From Woeseiaceae bacterium (GTDB lineage: Bacteria > Pseudomonadota > Gammaproteobacteria > Steroidobacterales > Woeseiaceae): a stretch of DNA of 64,000 bases. Under the pieces are notes generated by a model. It was not told the origin of the DNA, made no database searches, and was given only the letters and a program-made list of their open reading frames with translations. Location of the stretch: the NCBI GenBank assembly GCA_028227395.1, contig JAOIZZ010000002.1, forward strand, positions 1 through 64,000. Direction: 5' to 3'. Positions 8,789 through 17,913 of the stretch are shown in pieces. The position numbers and the translations under genes were made by a program. The number at the start of each line of letters is the position of its first letter. The first letter of the stretch is position 1.

Positions 8789-9835
8789 TTAATTATTTAT
8801 TGATGCGTTCTTTCTATAGTTATTAATATACATAAAAATTTTATCGTATAGTTCTGTTGAAAACATGCCGTTATCAGCCATTTCTCGATTTGGTTCAATC
8901 AGAAGATCGGTCAATTTGTTATACTCATTCTCATCAAAAGCAACCTCAATCAAACCAATGTTTAATAAAGCCTGCATCGCATTTTCAGTATCCTTTTCAC
9001 TTGTTTGATCAACATCATCATAAATACCTGTTAATACTTCTGACAGCACCGCCTCATCATCGGGTCGAAGGCGTTTTATCACTTTGGAATCGATAGCAAG
9101 AAACCCCATTACATACAAAACTGGAATTTTTGTCACATATTTAACTTTAGTGTGCCATTGAAGTGCTAATGCAACGACTGGTGGAATAGCAACAATATCT
9201 ATTAGCCCTGTTTGTAACCCAGTCAAAACATCTGTTATGGGAAGCGATACAGGTAATAAATCAAGTGCTTTCATTGCTCTATAGCTAATAAGGTCGCCTT
9301 GAGGTAACCATATTTTTTTATCTTTTAAATCGTCATAACCTTTAATTGGTTCGTTAGACATTATATAAGCAAAGCCACCGCTAGCGAATCCATAAGTATT
9401 AAAACCTAGCTTTTTAAAGCCAGCCGTTAACTCGTCATCTACCAGGTTTCTAACATGGCCTACTTCATCCAAATTTTTGAATAAAAATGGCAGACCATAG
9501 ATATTCAGATCAGGAAAATTAGCCTGAAAATCATTAGGAGAGAAAGTACCTCCTTGTAATTGACCTATTTTTATTTTTTGTTTGTTCTTTTTTGCTCCAC
9601 CTTGAGCTCCACCCCAGTAAAATTTGAGCTTTATGCGGCCCTCAGTTCGCTCCAGAATTTCTTTTGACCCATCATTAAATCTGTTCGCCCAGTCTGAATT
9701 TTGTGGTGCTAAAGTAGCAATTTTTATTTGTACTTGGCTGTGAGCAACTGATGCTAATGAGATGCAAAAAAACAATACAGTGATTTTTTTTATTATCTGG
9801 TTATTCTTCCAGATTCTTTTATCAGAAATAGTCAT
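8789..9835 (-). CDS. dctP: TRAP transporter substrate-binding protein (DctP family)
   Basis: The periplasmic solute receptor of the TRAP system, 348 residues. A signal peptide (about 1-33, hydrophobic core 19-30, probable cleavage after AHS) is followed by VQIKIATLAPQNSDWA, the usual first strand of DctP proteins. The mature protein has the family's KIWLPQGDLISYRAMKALD and LQTGLIDIVAIPP segments. The basic N-region is rather long, about 17 residues. Its start overlaps the TatT-like gene upstream by 14 bases. TRAP receptors paired with TatT have been proposed to bind hydrophobic ligands; the ligand here is unknown. Confidence 0.94.
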   Translation of the reverse strand: MTISDKRIWKNNQIIKKITVLFFCISLASVAHSQVQIKIATLAPQNSDWANRFNDGSKEILERTEGRIKLKFYWGGAQGGAKKNKQKIKIGQLQGGTFSPNDFQANFPDLNIYGLPFLFKNLDEVGHVRNLVDDELTAGFKKLGFNTYGFASGGFAYIMSNEPIKGYDDLKDKKIWLPQGDLISYRAMKALDLLPVSLPITDVLTGLQTGLIDIVAIPPVVALALQWHTKVKYVTKIPVLYVMGFLAIDSKVIKRLRPDDEAVLSEVLTGIYDDVDQTSEKDTENAMQALLNIGLIEVAFDENEYNKLTDLLIEPNREMADNGMFSTELYDKIFMYINNYRKNASINN

Positions 9836-10685
9836 TAGCGCTCTTAAGTAATAATTTTGCTTTTTCCTGGGCCATCATATTAGTCAAGGTGTATCCTGAT
9901 GCCACGGGATTAGTAGCAAGAACTTCTGTTAATAATTGATCATGCATATCTCTATTATATAATGATTTTGCATATCCAGCAGCATACTCAACCTTTGCGT
10001 TAAGATTTTTTCCCTCACTTAGCTTAATCGCTAGTTCGAAATATTGTTTCCCTTTATCGTAATCTCCACCTAATGCTGGAGGTCTCAACGTGACCATAAT
10101 ACCCAAATAAGTATAAACAGTATCGAACATTGCGTCATCAACTGAGATTATAATATACCGCTCTAATAAGGCCTGAATATGAGGTAAACGAGCAATTGCA
10201 TTCCAATCTGAGCTATGAGCACGTGTATACGCGAGAGACGCAACTGCATGATTAAGCAACAGTTGTGAATATTCTTTATCAATTTTTGCAAGAGTTTTTA
10301 CAAATTTCTCATAATTATATTCATCCCAAGAACAGGTCAATACAAGAGACAAGCACAGCGATTTATTGCTGTATTTTAGTGCTTTTCTAGTCATGCGCTT
10401 TGCACGTTCATTATCATCGACAAATACACCGCCATAAGAGGCGTATAAATTAGCTGCAGCTGACAAAATTATTGGATTCTCAGGATCACCTTCAATCAAA
10501 CTGTCCAATAATAATAAATAAGCAGGTGCACCATCACGAACTAATTCAGGATCATCTTGATTTAAAATCGAAATAGCTAAGTTATTAGCAAGACCTTCTG
10601 AAACATTTGAAATGATGGAGGTACACGAAGACATCGTGATTACGAATAGAATAAAGCCAATTAATTTATATATTGAGCATTTCAA
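9822..10685 (-). CDS. TatT-type TRAP-associated TPR lipoprotein
   Basis: A 287-residue putative lipoprotein. The N-terminus has a hydrophobic stretch ending in ITMSSC, a lipobox with Cys21 as the acylation site. The rest is helical with short tetratricopeptide-like repeats: AYLLLLDSLIEGDPENPIIL, then AANLYASYGGVF and NERAKRMTRKALKYSN. This fits the TatT (TRAP-T) family, whose trimers, described for Treponema, associate with the TRAP binding protein. Its immediate overlap with dctP strongly supports the call. It is the first gene of the four-gene transporter string. Confidence 0.88.
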   Translation of the reverse strand: MKCSIYKLIGFILFVITMSSCTSIISNVSEGLANNLAISILNQDDPELVRDGAPAYLLLLDSLIEGDPENPIILSAAANLYASYGGVFVDDNERAKRMTRKALKYSNKSLCLSLVLTCSWDEYNYEKFVKTLAKIDKEYSQLLLNHAVASLAYTRAHSSDWNAIARLPHIQALLERYIIISVDDAMFDTVYTYLGIMVTLRPPALGGDYDKGKQYFELAIKLSEGKNLNAKVEYAAGYAKSLYNRDMHDQLLTEVLATNPVASGYTLTNMMAQEKAKLLLKSANDYF

Positions 10686-10764
10686 TTTAATTTAAATAAC
10701 CATACCTATTTAATTAATATACCGGCATAGCTAATGTATTTAAGATAAAAAATAATCAACAATA

Positions 10765-11109
10765 CTAAATTTTCTCTTTTATTCTTGCAGCTTTACCGGT
10801 CAATCCACGTAAATAATATAATTTAGCCTGTCTTACATCACCGCGTCGTTTTACTTTAATCTCACTGACAACCGGGCTGTATGTTTGGAATACTCTTTCA
10901 ACACCTTCACCATGGGAGATTTTACGAACCGTAAAAGAAGAATTTAAGCCTCGGTTTCTTTTTGCTATGACAAGTCCTTCATATGCCTGAAGCCTCTCAC
11001 GACTTCCTTCTTTTACTTTCACCTGCACAACAACTGAATCACCAGGTGAAAATGCTGGTATCTCTTTTGTCATTTGTTCTTTTTCTAATTCTTCTATTAT
11101 ATTACTCAT
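10765..11109 (-). CDS. rplS: 50S ribosomal protein L19
   Basis: L19 of the large subunit, located at the 30S-50S interface. The 114-residue length equals the bacterial standard. Recognisable segments are [38 protein letters not shown] and [19 protein letters not shown]. It is the last gene of rpsP-rimM-trmD-rplS, the same order as in E. coli, 51 bases downstream of trmD. The 79-base gap that follows, before the TatT-like gene, shows no strong terminator by eye. Confidence 0.98.
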   Translation of the reverse strand: MSNIIEELEKEQMTKEIPAFSPGDSVVVQVKVKEGSRERLQAYEGLVIAKRNRGLNSSFTVRKISHGEGVERVFQTYSPVVSEIKVKRRGDVRQAKLYYLRGLTGKAARIKEKI

Positions 11110-11160
11110 TTACCTATACCTAATGCTGTGTCAATTAAAACCAATGGTGCAATTATACCC

Positions 11161-11904
11161 TTAATCTTTAATTAGTTGCTTGTATTTATTTAAAATTATT
11201 TCTTGCTGCTCGGTTAGTTCACCAAATAAATCCGGTCTTTTTTTATACGTTCTAATCAAGGATTGCTCGGAACGCCATAATTTTATCGCCTCATGATTAC
11301 CGGATAATAAAACTTCCGGCACGAAGCACCCTTCCACCTCCTCTGGTCGAGTATAATGAGGATACTCCAGTAAATTATTCTCAAAAGACTCATCAACTGA
11401 TGATGTGTCATCCCCAAGCGCACCCGGAAGAAGTCGCACTACGGAATCAATAATAGCCATTGCAGCTATTTCACCTCCACTTAAAATAAAATCACCCATC
11501 GAAATTTCTTCATCAACGTAATTTTCAATAAAACGCTCATCAACTCCTTCATACCTGCCCGCCACTAATATCATGGCTGGTAATTTCGAAAACTGCCTGG
11601 CTACTTTTTGGTCAAAACGCTTGCCTTGCGGGGACATAAGTATTACAGGGCAATCTTTAGGCATAGATTTCTTGGCAGATTTTATGGCTGACTCCAATGG
11701 TTTGTATTTCATCACCATTCCAGGGCCGCCCCCATATGGCTTATCATCTACTTTATGGTAAGCATCTGTAGTAAAATCTCTGGGGTTATACATGGACAGA
11801 GTTAATAATTCCTCATCGGCAGAACGACCAACTACTCCATATTGAGCAATCAAATGAATCATTTCTGGAAATAAACTGACAATACCTATATCCAATTTAG
11901 TCAA
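11161..11904 (-). CDS. trmD: TrmD, tRNA (guanine37-N1)-methyltransferase
   Basis: Methylates G37 of tRNAs reading CUN, CCN and CGG codons, which prevents +1 frameshifting. The SPOUT trefoil-knot SAM site is visible as GRYEGVDERFIE (from residue 116) and GDFILSGGE (137-145). The 247-residue length is normal. The N-terminal SLFPEM and YNPRDF motifs, YGGGPGMVM at 57-65 and the linker containing TRPEEVEG are intact. It overlaps the end of rimM by eight bases, indicating tight coupling. Confidence 0.98.
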   Translation of the reverse strand: MTKLDIGIVSLFPEMIHLIAQYGVVGRSADEELLTLSMYNPRDFTTDAYHKVDDKPYGGGPGMVMKYKPLESAIKSAKKSMPKDCPVILMSPQGKRFDQKVARQFSKLPAMILVAGRYEGVDERFIENYVDEEISMGDFILSGGEIAAMAIIDSVVRLLPGALGDDTSSVDESFENNLLEYPHYTRPEEVEGCFVPEVLLSGNHEAIKLWRSEQSLIRTYKKRPDLFGELTEQQEIILNKYKQLIKD

Positions 11905-12418
11905 CCCATTCCCAATCTACGACGATCCTTCCCTCGCTAAGGTCAACTTCCTTTATTACCTCATGCATGACAAAAGGAATTAGAATTTGATTATCACCTT
12001 GAATGACCATCACATCATTTGCTCCAGTCTCTAATAATTTACTGACAACACCTAATTTCTTTGATTGCATATCAACAACGCTCAGACCCTCTAATTCTCG
12101 CCAATAATAATGACCATCATCTAATTTTGGTAAACAATCAGCGGGTAAAATTAGGTTTAACCCTATGTAGTCTTCAGCGGTATCACGATCATTAACTCCG
12201 GAGAGTTTAACAATAATCAATTTACCTTGTTTTCGACCCTCGAGTATTCTGCCACTTTTAAAAGTATTTACCCCATCAATATAGCATTCAGAGTAACTTA
12301 AAATACCTTCAATTGGCTTAGTGTAAGAGAATATTTTGACCCATCCTTTAACACCGTAATGGCCGGAGATCCTTCCTAGGATGATAGTTTCTTGATTTTT
12401 ATCTGATTGCAGGTCCAT
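11897..12418 (-). CDS. rimM: RimM, 16S rRNA processing protein
   Basis: A 30S maturation factor that binds S19 and helps form the 3' domain of 16S rRNA. The N-terminal barrel is marked by ILGRISGHYGVKGWVKIFS; the PRC-barrel half carries DGHYYWRELEGLSV and a C-terminal VDWEWVD. I chose the ATG at 12418 (173 residues) because its N-terminus aligns with known RimM proteins. The frame is open to an upstream TTG at 12433, which would add five residues (178). It sits between rpsP and trmD as in other gammaproteobacteria. Confidence 0.95.
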   Translation of the reverse strand: MDLQSDKNQETIILGRISGHYGVKGWVKIFSYTKPIEGILSYSECYIDGVNTFKSGRILEGRKQGKLIIVKLSGVNDRDTAEDYIGLNLILPADCLPKLDDGHYYWRELEGLSVVDMQSKKLGVVSKLLETGANDVMVIQGDNQILIPFVMHEVIKEVDLSEGRIVVDWEWVD

Positions 12419-12458
12419 CTTAAATATAATCAAGCATTAAAAATGCCCTTGGAAATAT

Positions 12459-12719
12459 TTAACTATTGGAGGCAAGCGCCTTACGCTGGACTTTCAGGAG
12501 TGAGGATACTGTGTCTGATGTTTGAGCACCTTTACTTAGCCAATAATCTACCCGCTCTAAGTCGATTCTTAGATTCTCGGTTGACTCTTTACCTACCGGA
12601 TTAAAAAAACCTAGACGCTCGATATACTTACCATCACGCTTATTTCTGCTGTCCGTGACAACCAGATGATAAAAAGGTCGTTTTTTTGCGCCTGAACGTG
12701 AAAGTCTTATTGTTACCAT
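12459..12719 (-). CDS. rpsP: 30S ribosomal protein S16
   Basis: S16 is an early assembly protein of the small subunit. The N-terminus [20 protein letters not shown] and the segment [16 protein letters not shown] are diagnostic. It has 86 residues, close to the usual 80-90. It is the first gene of the rpsP-rimM-trmD-rplS operon. The 129 bases upstream, before the end of ffh, would hold its promoter and leader; I see no clear ribosomal-protein leader structure there. Confidence 0.98.
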   Translation of the reverse strand: MVTIRLSRSGAKKRPFYHLVVTDSRNKRDGKYIERLGFFNPVGKESTENLRIDLERVDYWLSKGAQTSDTVSSLLKVQRKALASNS

Positions 12720-12848
12720 TATTTTTCCGTTTTTTTAATGCAAGTAAATTTTTATACTTCATATTTAATTTGTAGAGTGCGCATTGTACCTATTTAAAAA
12801 TGAAAGTGAAGGTTTTTTAATCGGGCAAGACTTCGATTGATGAGCTTT

Positions 12849-14210
12849 TTATCTTAAGCCAGGAGGTAAATTCATTCCCGATAGACCACGCATCATTTTT
12901 TTCATTTTTCCGCCAGACATTTTCTTCATCATTCTTTCCATTTGCACATGTTGTTTCATTAACTTATTTATATCTTGTATTTGCAAACCAGAACCTGCGG
13001 CAATACGTCTTTTTCTTGAGCCATTAATAGTTTTAGGAAAGTGCCTTTCATTTGGGGTCATCGAATTGATTATTCCAATTTGGCGTTTTAATTGTTTTTC
13101 ATCAAATTGTTTACTGACTGCAGCATTATTAAGTTGGCCGGCATTAGGTAGTTTATCAAGTATTGCACTCATGCCTCCCATGCCAATCATTTGCTCCAAT
13201 TGATCTTTTAAATCATAGAGATCAAACTTCTTACCTTTTTTTAATTTATTGGCCAAGCGCTCTGATTGTTTTCGATCAACTTTAGCTTCTATCTCTTCAA
13301 CCAATGAAAGAACATCACCCATGCCCAATATACGTGAAGCCATTCTTTCAGGATGAAACAACTCAATATCATCTATCTTCTCCCCCACTCCTAAGTAAAA
13401 TATTGATTTCCCCGTAACCTGAGAAACAGAAAGCGCAGCGCCACCGCGAGCGTCGCCATCAGTTTTAGTTAAGATAATTCCTGTAATATCGAGTCTTTCT
13501 GAAAATGCTTGTGCTGAATTAATAGCGTCTTGGCCCGCCATACTATCAATTACAAAGAATGTCTCACTCGGACTAGCTGCTTTGTATACCTCAGATACCT
13601 CTGCCATCATGGAGTCATCGACATGCATTCTTCCAGCTGTGTCAATAATAATTATATCCGACTGAGAACGCTGGCTTTGTTTTAAAGCGCTCGATACTAT
13701 TGATTTTGGATTTTGCGTGTCTTCACTATTAAAAAAATCAGCGCCAATTTCGTTAGCCAGTCTATTTAACTGCAAGATAGCCGCCGGCCGATGAACATCG
13801 ACACTAACGAGCATTACACGCTTCTTTTCGATATCTATTAGTCGTTTTGCTAACTTAGCAGCGGTAGTTGTCTTGCCAGAACCTTGGAGCCCTACCATCA
13901 TAATCACAAGGGGTGATGGCCTTTTTAGGTTTAACTCAATGGTCTTATTACCAAATAAATCAATCAATTTGCGATGAATTATCTTGGTTAATGCTTGTCC
14001 AGGAGTTAAGCTTTTTTCAATTTTACTTCCAATTGCTTCCTCACGAATCCCTTCTATAAAATTTTTAACTACCGATAGCGCTACATCAGCCTCCAAAAGA
14101 GCTAGGCGTATTTCACGCAGGGTATCTTTTATATTATTATCACTTAAACGACCCTTACCCTGAAGGTTTCGCGTTATGGAACTCAAACGTTCTGTCAGAT
14201 TAGCAAACAT
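12849..14210 (-). CDS. ffh: Ffh, signal recognition particle GTPase (SRP54)
   Basis: The protein part of bacterial SRP; it binds signal sequences of nascent membrane proteins and delivers ribosomes to FtsY. An N domain (about 1-85) precedes the G domain with GLQGSGKTT at residues 107-115, DTAGRMHVD, and TKTDGDARGGAALS. The C-terminal M domain is methionine-rich (EQMIGMGGMSAI, then MMKKMSGGKMKKMMRG). Its 453 residues equal the E. coli length. Its position next to rpsP and opposite ypjD/corB is the E. coli arrangement. The SRP RNA gene was not seen in this window. Confidence 0.98.
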   Translation of the reverse strand: MFANLTERLSSITRNLQGKGRLSDNNIKDTLREIRLALLEADVALSVVKNFIEGIREEAIGSKIEKSLTPGQALTKIIHRKLIDLFGNKTIELNLKRPSPLVIMMVGLQGSGKTTTAAKLAKRLIDIEKKRVMLVSVDVHRPAAILQLNRLANEIGADFFNSEDTQNPKSIVSSALKQSQRSQSDIIIIDTAGRMHVDDSMMAEVSEVYKAASPSETFFVIDSMAGQDAINSAQAFSERLDITGIILTKTDGDARGGAALSVSQVTGKSIFYLGVGEKIDDIELFHPERMASRILGMGDVLSLVEEIEAKVDRKQSERLANKLKKGKKFDLYDLKDQLEQMIGMGGMSAILDKLPNAGQLNNAAVSKQFDEKQLKRQIGIINSMTPNERHFPKTINGSRKRRIAAGSGLQIQDINKLMKQHVQMERMMKKMSGGKMKKMMRGLSGMNLPPGLR

Positions 14211-14285
14211 AGATAGTTTTCCAGAAATATTAAAAATGATAGAGCATAAATTTTACAGTAAAATTATATTTATTGTTTTATTTAT

Positions 14286-14300
14286 TGAGAATGATTCTCA
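14286..14300. promoter_or_regulatory. Candidate Fur-type operator
   Basis: The 15-mer TGAGAATGATTCTCA is a perfect 7-1-7 inverted repeat and matches 13 of 15 positions of the Fur core TGATAATnATTATCA. It lies in the 152-base divergent gap between ffh (76 bases upstream of its start) and ypjD (62 bases upstream of its start). Seen: the palindrome and match. Known: Fur represses at such sites when iron is replete. Inferred: iron control of ypjD-corB or of ffh. No fur gene is in this window, so whether the host has a matching regulator is unknown. Confidence 0.5.
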
Positions 14301-14362
14301 TTTAGGATATTCTTAATTAAAAATATGATTACCAGATTTAAAATATCTGGCATTATTAACAA

Positions 14363-15193
14363 ATGAATGGTTTAAACAGCTATATGGTAATTTTATCAAC
14401 ATATCTTATTTCGTCTATTACATATATTTCATGTCAATGGCCAACATCAGAAAAATATAAAAATTTATTATTTGGTGTAGCTTCAACTTTCGGAATCATC
14501 GGGCTCTCTGTTCATTTGAATGCCCTAATTAACGATATTACTCAACTTGATGGTCTTTCATTAACACTAACCAATACTATTTCACTGATAGGGTTTCAGT
14601 TAGCGTTAATAGCGATTATTGCGTCATTCAATAAATCATTAAGGGGTTTTGCAGGGGGCATTTTATTTATCGCCATATGCTCAGCCTTAATTCCCATATG
14701 GGGTCTTAATCATTGGGGTGAGGCTCCAAATGAAATAAAAGCCCTAAGCTGGCAGATGAAAGGACATGTCTTGAGTTCATTGTTTGCTTACGGATTACTT
14801 TGTGCTGGAGCAATAATTGCAGTATTCGCATTAATTCAAGATAAACGCTTGCGTCGTGGAAAAATATCATCCATTAATTCGTTATTTGCCCCTTTAGAAA
14901 CAACTGAAAACCTTTTATTTGGTATAGCCTCATTTGGATTTTCAATTTTATTTCTTGCGCTTTTCTCTGGAGTTATATTAATAGATAATATTTCATCTCA
15001 ACAAATACCCATTACAATATTCTCTTTTACTGCTTTGGTAATGTTTGGCGTATTAATTTATGGTAGAAAATTTTACGGCTGGCGTGGACGCTTAGCAATT
15101 TATCTCTATCTATCCGCATTTCTCATGTTAGCTATATCCTATTTTGGTACACGATTCATGCTGGAATATATTCTAGGTCAGAGTTGGGGTTAA
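14363..15193 (+). CDS. ypjD: CcsA/YpjD-family inner membrane protein (cytochrome c assembly domain)
   Basis: A 276-residue polytopic membrane protein with about eight hydrophobic segments. The family signature is LSWQMKGHVLSSLFAYGLL, with a conserved WQxKxxHV-like stretch and a second helix pair ending in GWRGRLAIYLYLSAFLML. This is the cytochrome c assembly/CcsA fold that handles heme in system II. In gammaproteobacteria the ffh-linked copy (YpjD) is not known to be a c-type cytochrome synthase and its exact job is unsettled. It diverges from ffh, with a Fur-like palindrome in the gap, and precedes corB by 42 bases. Confidence 0.85.
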   Translation: MNGLNSYMVILSTYLISSITYISCQWPTSEKYKNLLFGVASTFGIIGLSVHLNALINDITQLDGLSLTLTNTISLIGFQLALIAIIASFNKSLRGFAGGILFIAICSALIPIWGLNHWGEAPNEIKALSWQMKGHVLSSLFAYGLLCAGAIIAVFALIQDKRLRRGKISSINSLFAPLETTENLLFGIASFGFSILFLALFSGVILIDNISSQQIPITIFSFTALVMFGVLIYGRKFYGWRGRLAIYLYLSAFLMLAISYFGTRFMLEYILGQSWG

Positions 15194-15235
15194 TTAAAAA
15201 GTTATCTTGACAGAGCATCCCTATCCTGATGAAGT

Positions 15236-16537
15236 ATGTCACTATCAATTTCAAAAGGTGCTCATTCATTGAGCGATGACTTTTCAGTTGCTTCATTAGT
15301 AAGCATATTAATCGTACTGCTTATCTTTTCAGCTTTCTTCGCGGGAACTGAAACTGCGCTTATGCGATTAAATCGCTATAAGCTAAAACATCAAGTAAGA
15401 GCTGGCAATCGTGCGGCAAAAATAATTGATAACCTGTTAAAAAAACCAGATATGCTAATTGGTTTAATATTACTTGGTAATAATTTAGTCAATTTCACCG
15501 CTGTTGCCTTGGTAACAATGATTGCTTTAAAAATGGGCGGAGAATCATCAGTTGCCATTGCCACATTAATCTTAACAGTTTTTGTGTTAATTTTTTGCGA
15601 TGCTGCACCAAAGACCCTAGCAGCGTTATACCCAGAACGATTGGCTTTTCCTTCTGCCTTTATATATTACCCGCTAATGATAATATCATATCCAGTTGTC
15701 AGGCTCATTAGTGCCTTATCTAATGGATTACTTTGGTTGATTGGAGTAAGGACGAGCGACGAAAAGGAAACATCACTCAATAATGATGAATTAAGAACCA
15801 TAGTTCATGAGGCAGGAACACTCATTTCAGGCAATTATCGTAGCATGCTTTCGAATATACTTGATCTAGAAAAAGTCACTGTGGACGATGTCATGGTTCC
15901 TCATAAAGAAGTTATCGGCATAGATATTCAAAATGATATCAGCGAAATTAGAGAAATAATCATAAATAGCGAACATACCTTATTACCCGTATTTAGAGAA
16001 AATATTAATCAGGTTTTTGGTATTATCCATTTACGAAAATTAGCGAATCTTTCGGCTAAAAGCCTTTTTCGCAAGAAAGATATTGAAACATTATCCTTTG
16101 AACCATACTTTATTCAAGAAGGCACATCTCTTAACACTCAACTTATAGAATTTAGAAAAAGAAAAAAACGCTTTGCTTTGGTTGTAGATGAATATGGGGA
16201 TATTCAAGGAATTGTAACAATGGCAGATATTCTTGAGGAAATTGTAGGAGAATTTACTACCGACCCAACAAATAAAAATGAAGAATTTAAAAAAGAGAGC
16301 GCTAACTGCTTCTTAGTTAATGGTAATGCTAACATTCGTGATTTAAATAAAGTACTTAACTGGAAAATCCCCTCAAAAAGTGCAAAAACTATAAATGGAT
16401 TGATTCTAGAATACCTAGGTGATATCCCAAACCCTGAAACTCAAATTAATATAAACAATTATACCATTGAGGTTATTGATGGTGATGCAAATCATATTCA
16501 TAGCGTTCGAATAAAAAAACACGAACAATTGCAATAA
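15236..16537 (+). CDS. corB: CorB/HlyC/CorC (CNNM) family membrane protein with CBS pair
   Basis: A 433-residue protein with an N-terminal CNNM/DUF21 membrane domain (about 15-190; FFAGTETALMRLNRYKLKH and LLGNNLVNF are typical), a CBS pair (about 210-335; VMVPHKE and FALVVDEYGDIQGIVTMADI) and a C-terminal CorC_HlyC domain (about 350-430). The family is linked to magnesium and cobalt efflux or magnesium transport. The position beside ypjD and ffh matches E. coli yfjD (corB). The gene ends three bases before the radA stop on the other strand. Confidence 0.9.
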   Translation: MSLSISKGAHSLSDDFSVASLVSILIVLLIFSAFFAGTETALMRLNRYKLKHQVRAGNRAAKIIDNLLKKPDMLIGLILLGNNLVNFTAVALVTMIALKMGGESSVAIATLILTVFVLIFCDAAPKTLAALYPERLAFPSAFIYYPLMIISYPVVRLISALSNGLLWLIGVRTSDEKETSLNNDELRTIVHEAGTLISGNYRSMLSNILDLEKVTVDDVMVPHKEVIGIDIQNDISEIREIIINSEHTLLPVFRENINQVFGIIHLRKLANLSAKSLFRKKDIETLSFEPYFIQEGTSLNTQLIEFRKRKKRFALVVDEYGDIQGIVTMADILEEIVGEFTTDPTNKNEEFKKESANCFLVNGNANIRDLNKVLNWKIPSKSAKTINGLILEYLGDIPNPETQININNYTIEVIDGDANHIHSVRIKKHEQLQ

Positions 16538-16540
16538 TTT

Positions 16541-17893
16541 TTAAAATAATTCTTCAATTGCATCGATCAAATTTTCGACAGATACTAACTCCATATTATT
16601 AATTTTTTTCTTAGGAAGATTTGCTTTAGGAATAACAGCAATTGTAAAACCCTGCTTTGCAGCCTCAATAAGCCTCTCTGTTCCATACTTTACAGGCCTC
16701 ACTTCGCCGGCTAAGCCAATCTCACCAAAGCTAATAAGGCGCTTTTTACTAGCAATCTCTTTGTAACTAGATACGATCGCAAGAATTGCTGGAAGATCTG
16801 CAGCAATTCCATCAATACGTAACCCCCCTACCACATTTATAAATATGTCAAATTGTGCCAGCGAAAGGTCGGCATATTTTTGCAACACAGCTGTTAATAA
16901 AGGTAACCTATTTTGATCAATTCCTTGTGCCAATCTTTTTGTATGATTAGCATGTGTTTCTGAGACTAAAGCTTGAATCTCAAACAAAAGTGGCCTACTA
17001 CCCTCCCAAGCAACAGAAACTAAACTTCCCGGCCTATCAATATAATCACCAGAAAGAAATATAGCAGAGGGGTTTTTAACTTCACGAAACCCAATTTCAG
17101 TCATTGCGAAAACACCCATTTCGCTGCTAGCGCCAAATCTATTTTTCACGGCTCGAATAATGGTATATCTGCTTGCTAAATCATTTTCGAAATAAAGTAC
17201 TGTATCGACCATATGCTCAACAATCCTGGGTCCAGCGATTACCCCCTCTTTTGTGACATGACCGATCAGTAATATAGAGATATCATTTTTTTTAGCAAAC
17301 TGTACTAATTCGCCAACACACTCTCTTAATTGAGAAACAGAACCAGGAGATGAACTAACCTCACTACTTATCATAGTTTGAATTGAGTCAATAATAATAA
17401 CTTTTGCTTGTGATTTTTTTGCAACTTGAAATACCTGCTCCAAAGATGTCGTAGACAAAATAAGCATATCGGATTGGCTGGTCCCTATTCGGCTCGACCT
17501 TTGTGCAACTTGATTGATAGATTCCTCACCAGTCACATAGCAAGGGGCTAATTCATCGGGTAATTTTGTAGCTATTTGCTGAAGAAGAGTTGATTTACCA
17601 ATACCTGGATCCCCACCTAAAAGGACCACAGAGCCAGGAACTAAGCCGCCACCCAACACTCTATTAAACTCACTAAAACCAGTATCATAACGAATAATTA
17701 ACTCCTCATTAATTTCGTTAAGTTTTTTTGCATTTATGGTATTTCGTGAAGAAGTAATTGCTTTTTTAGAAACAATAGTTTGTCCTAAACTATTCCAAGC
17801 ATCACAATCCGGGCATTGACCTTGCCATTTACCACTATAAGCTCCACATTTAGAACATAAATATGCTTTTTTTTCATTTTTCATATAATCCAT
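16541..17893 (-). CDS. radA: RadA/Sms, DNA repair helicase-like ATPase
   Basis: Promotes branch migration during recombinational repair. Domains in order: a C4 zinc finger with Cys13, Cys16, Cys27 and Cys30; a RecA-like ATPase with Walker A GGDPGIGKST at 93-102 and the RadA-specific KNRFG motif at 250-254; and a Lon-protease-like C-terminal domain that lacks proteolytic function in the family. The length is 450 residues. A second ATG three codons in (17884) is an equally possible start. The gene follows alr in the same direction with 20 bases between them. Confidence 0.97.
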   Translation of the reverse strand: MDYMKNEKKAYLCSKCGAYSGKWQGQCPDCDAWNSLGQTIVSKKAITSSRNTINAKKLNEINEELIIRYDTGFSEFNRVLGGGLVPGSVVLLGGDPGIGKSTLLQQIATKLPDELAPCYVTGEESINQVAQRSSRIGTSQSDMLILSTTSLEQVFQVAKKSQAKVIIIDSIQTMISSEVSSSPGSVSQLRECVGELVQFAKKNDISILLIGHVTKEGVIAGPRIVEHMVDTVLYFENDLASRYTIIRAVKNRFGASSEMGVFAMTEIGFREVKNPSAIFLSGDYIDRPGSLVSVAWEGSRPLLFEIQALVSETHANHTKRLAQGIDQNRLPLLTAVLQKYADLSLAQFDIFINVVGGLRIDGIAADLPAILAIVSSYKEIASKKRLISFGEIGLAGEVRPVKYGTERLIEAAKQGFTIAVIPKANLPKKKINNMELVSVENLIDAIEELF

Positions 17894-17913
17894 ATTTCCA
17901 ATAAAATAAATAT

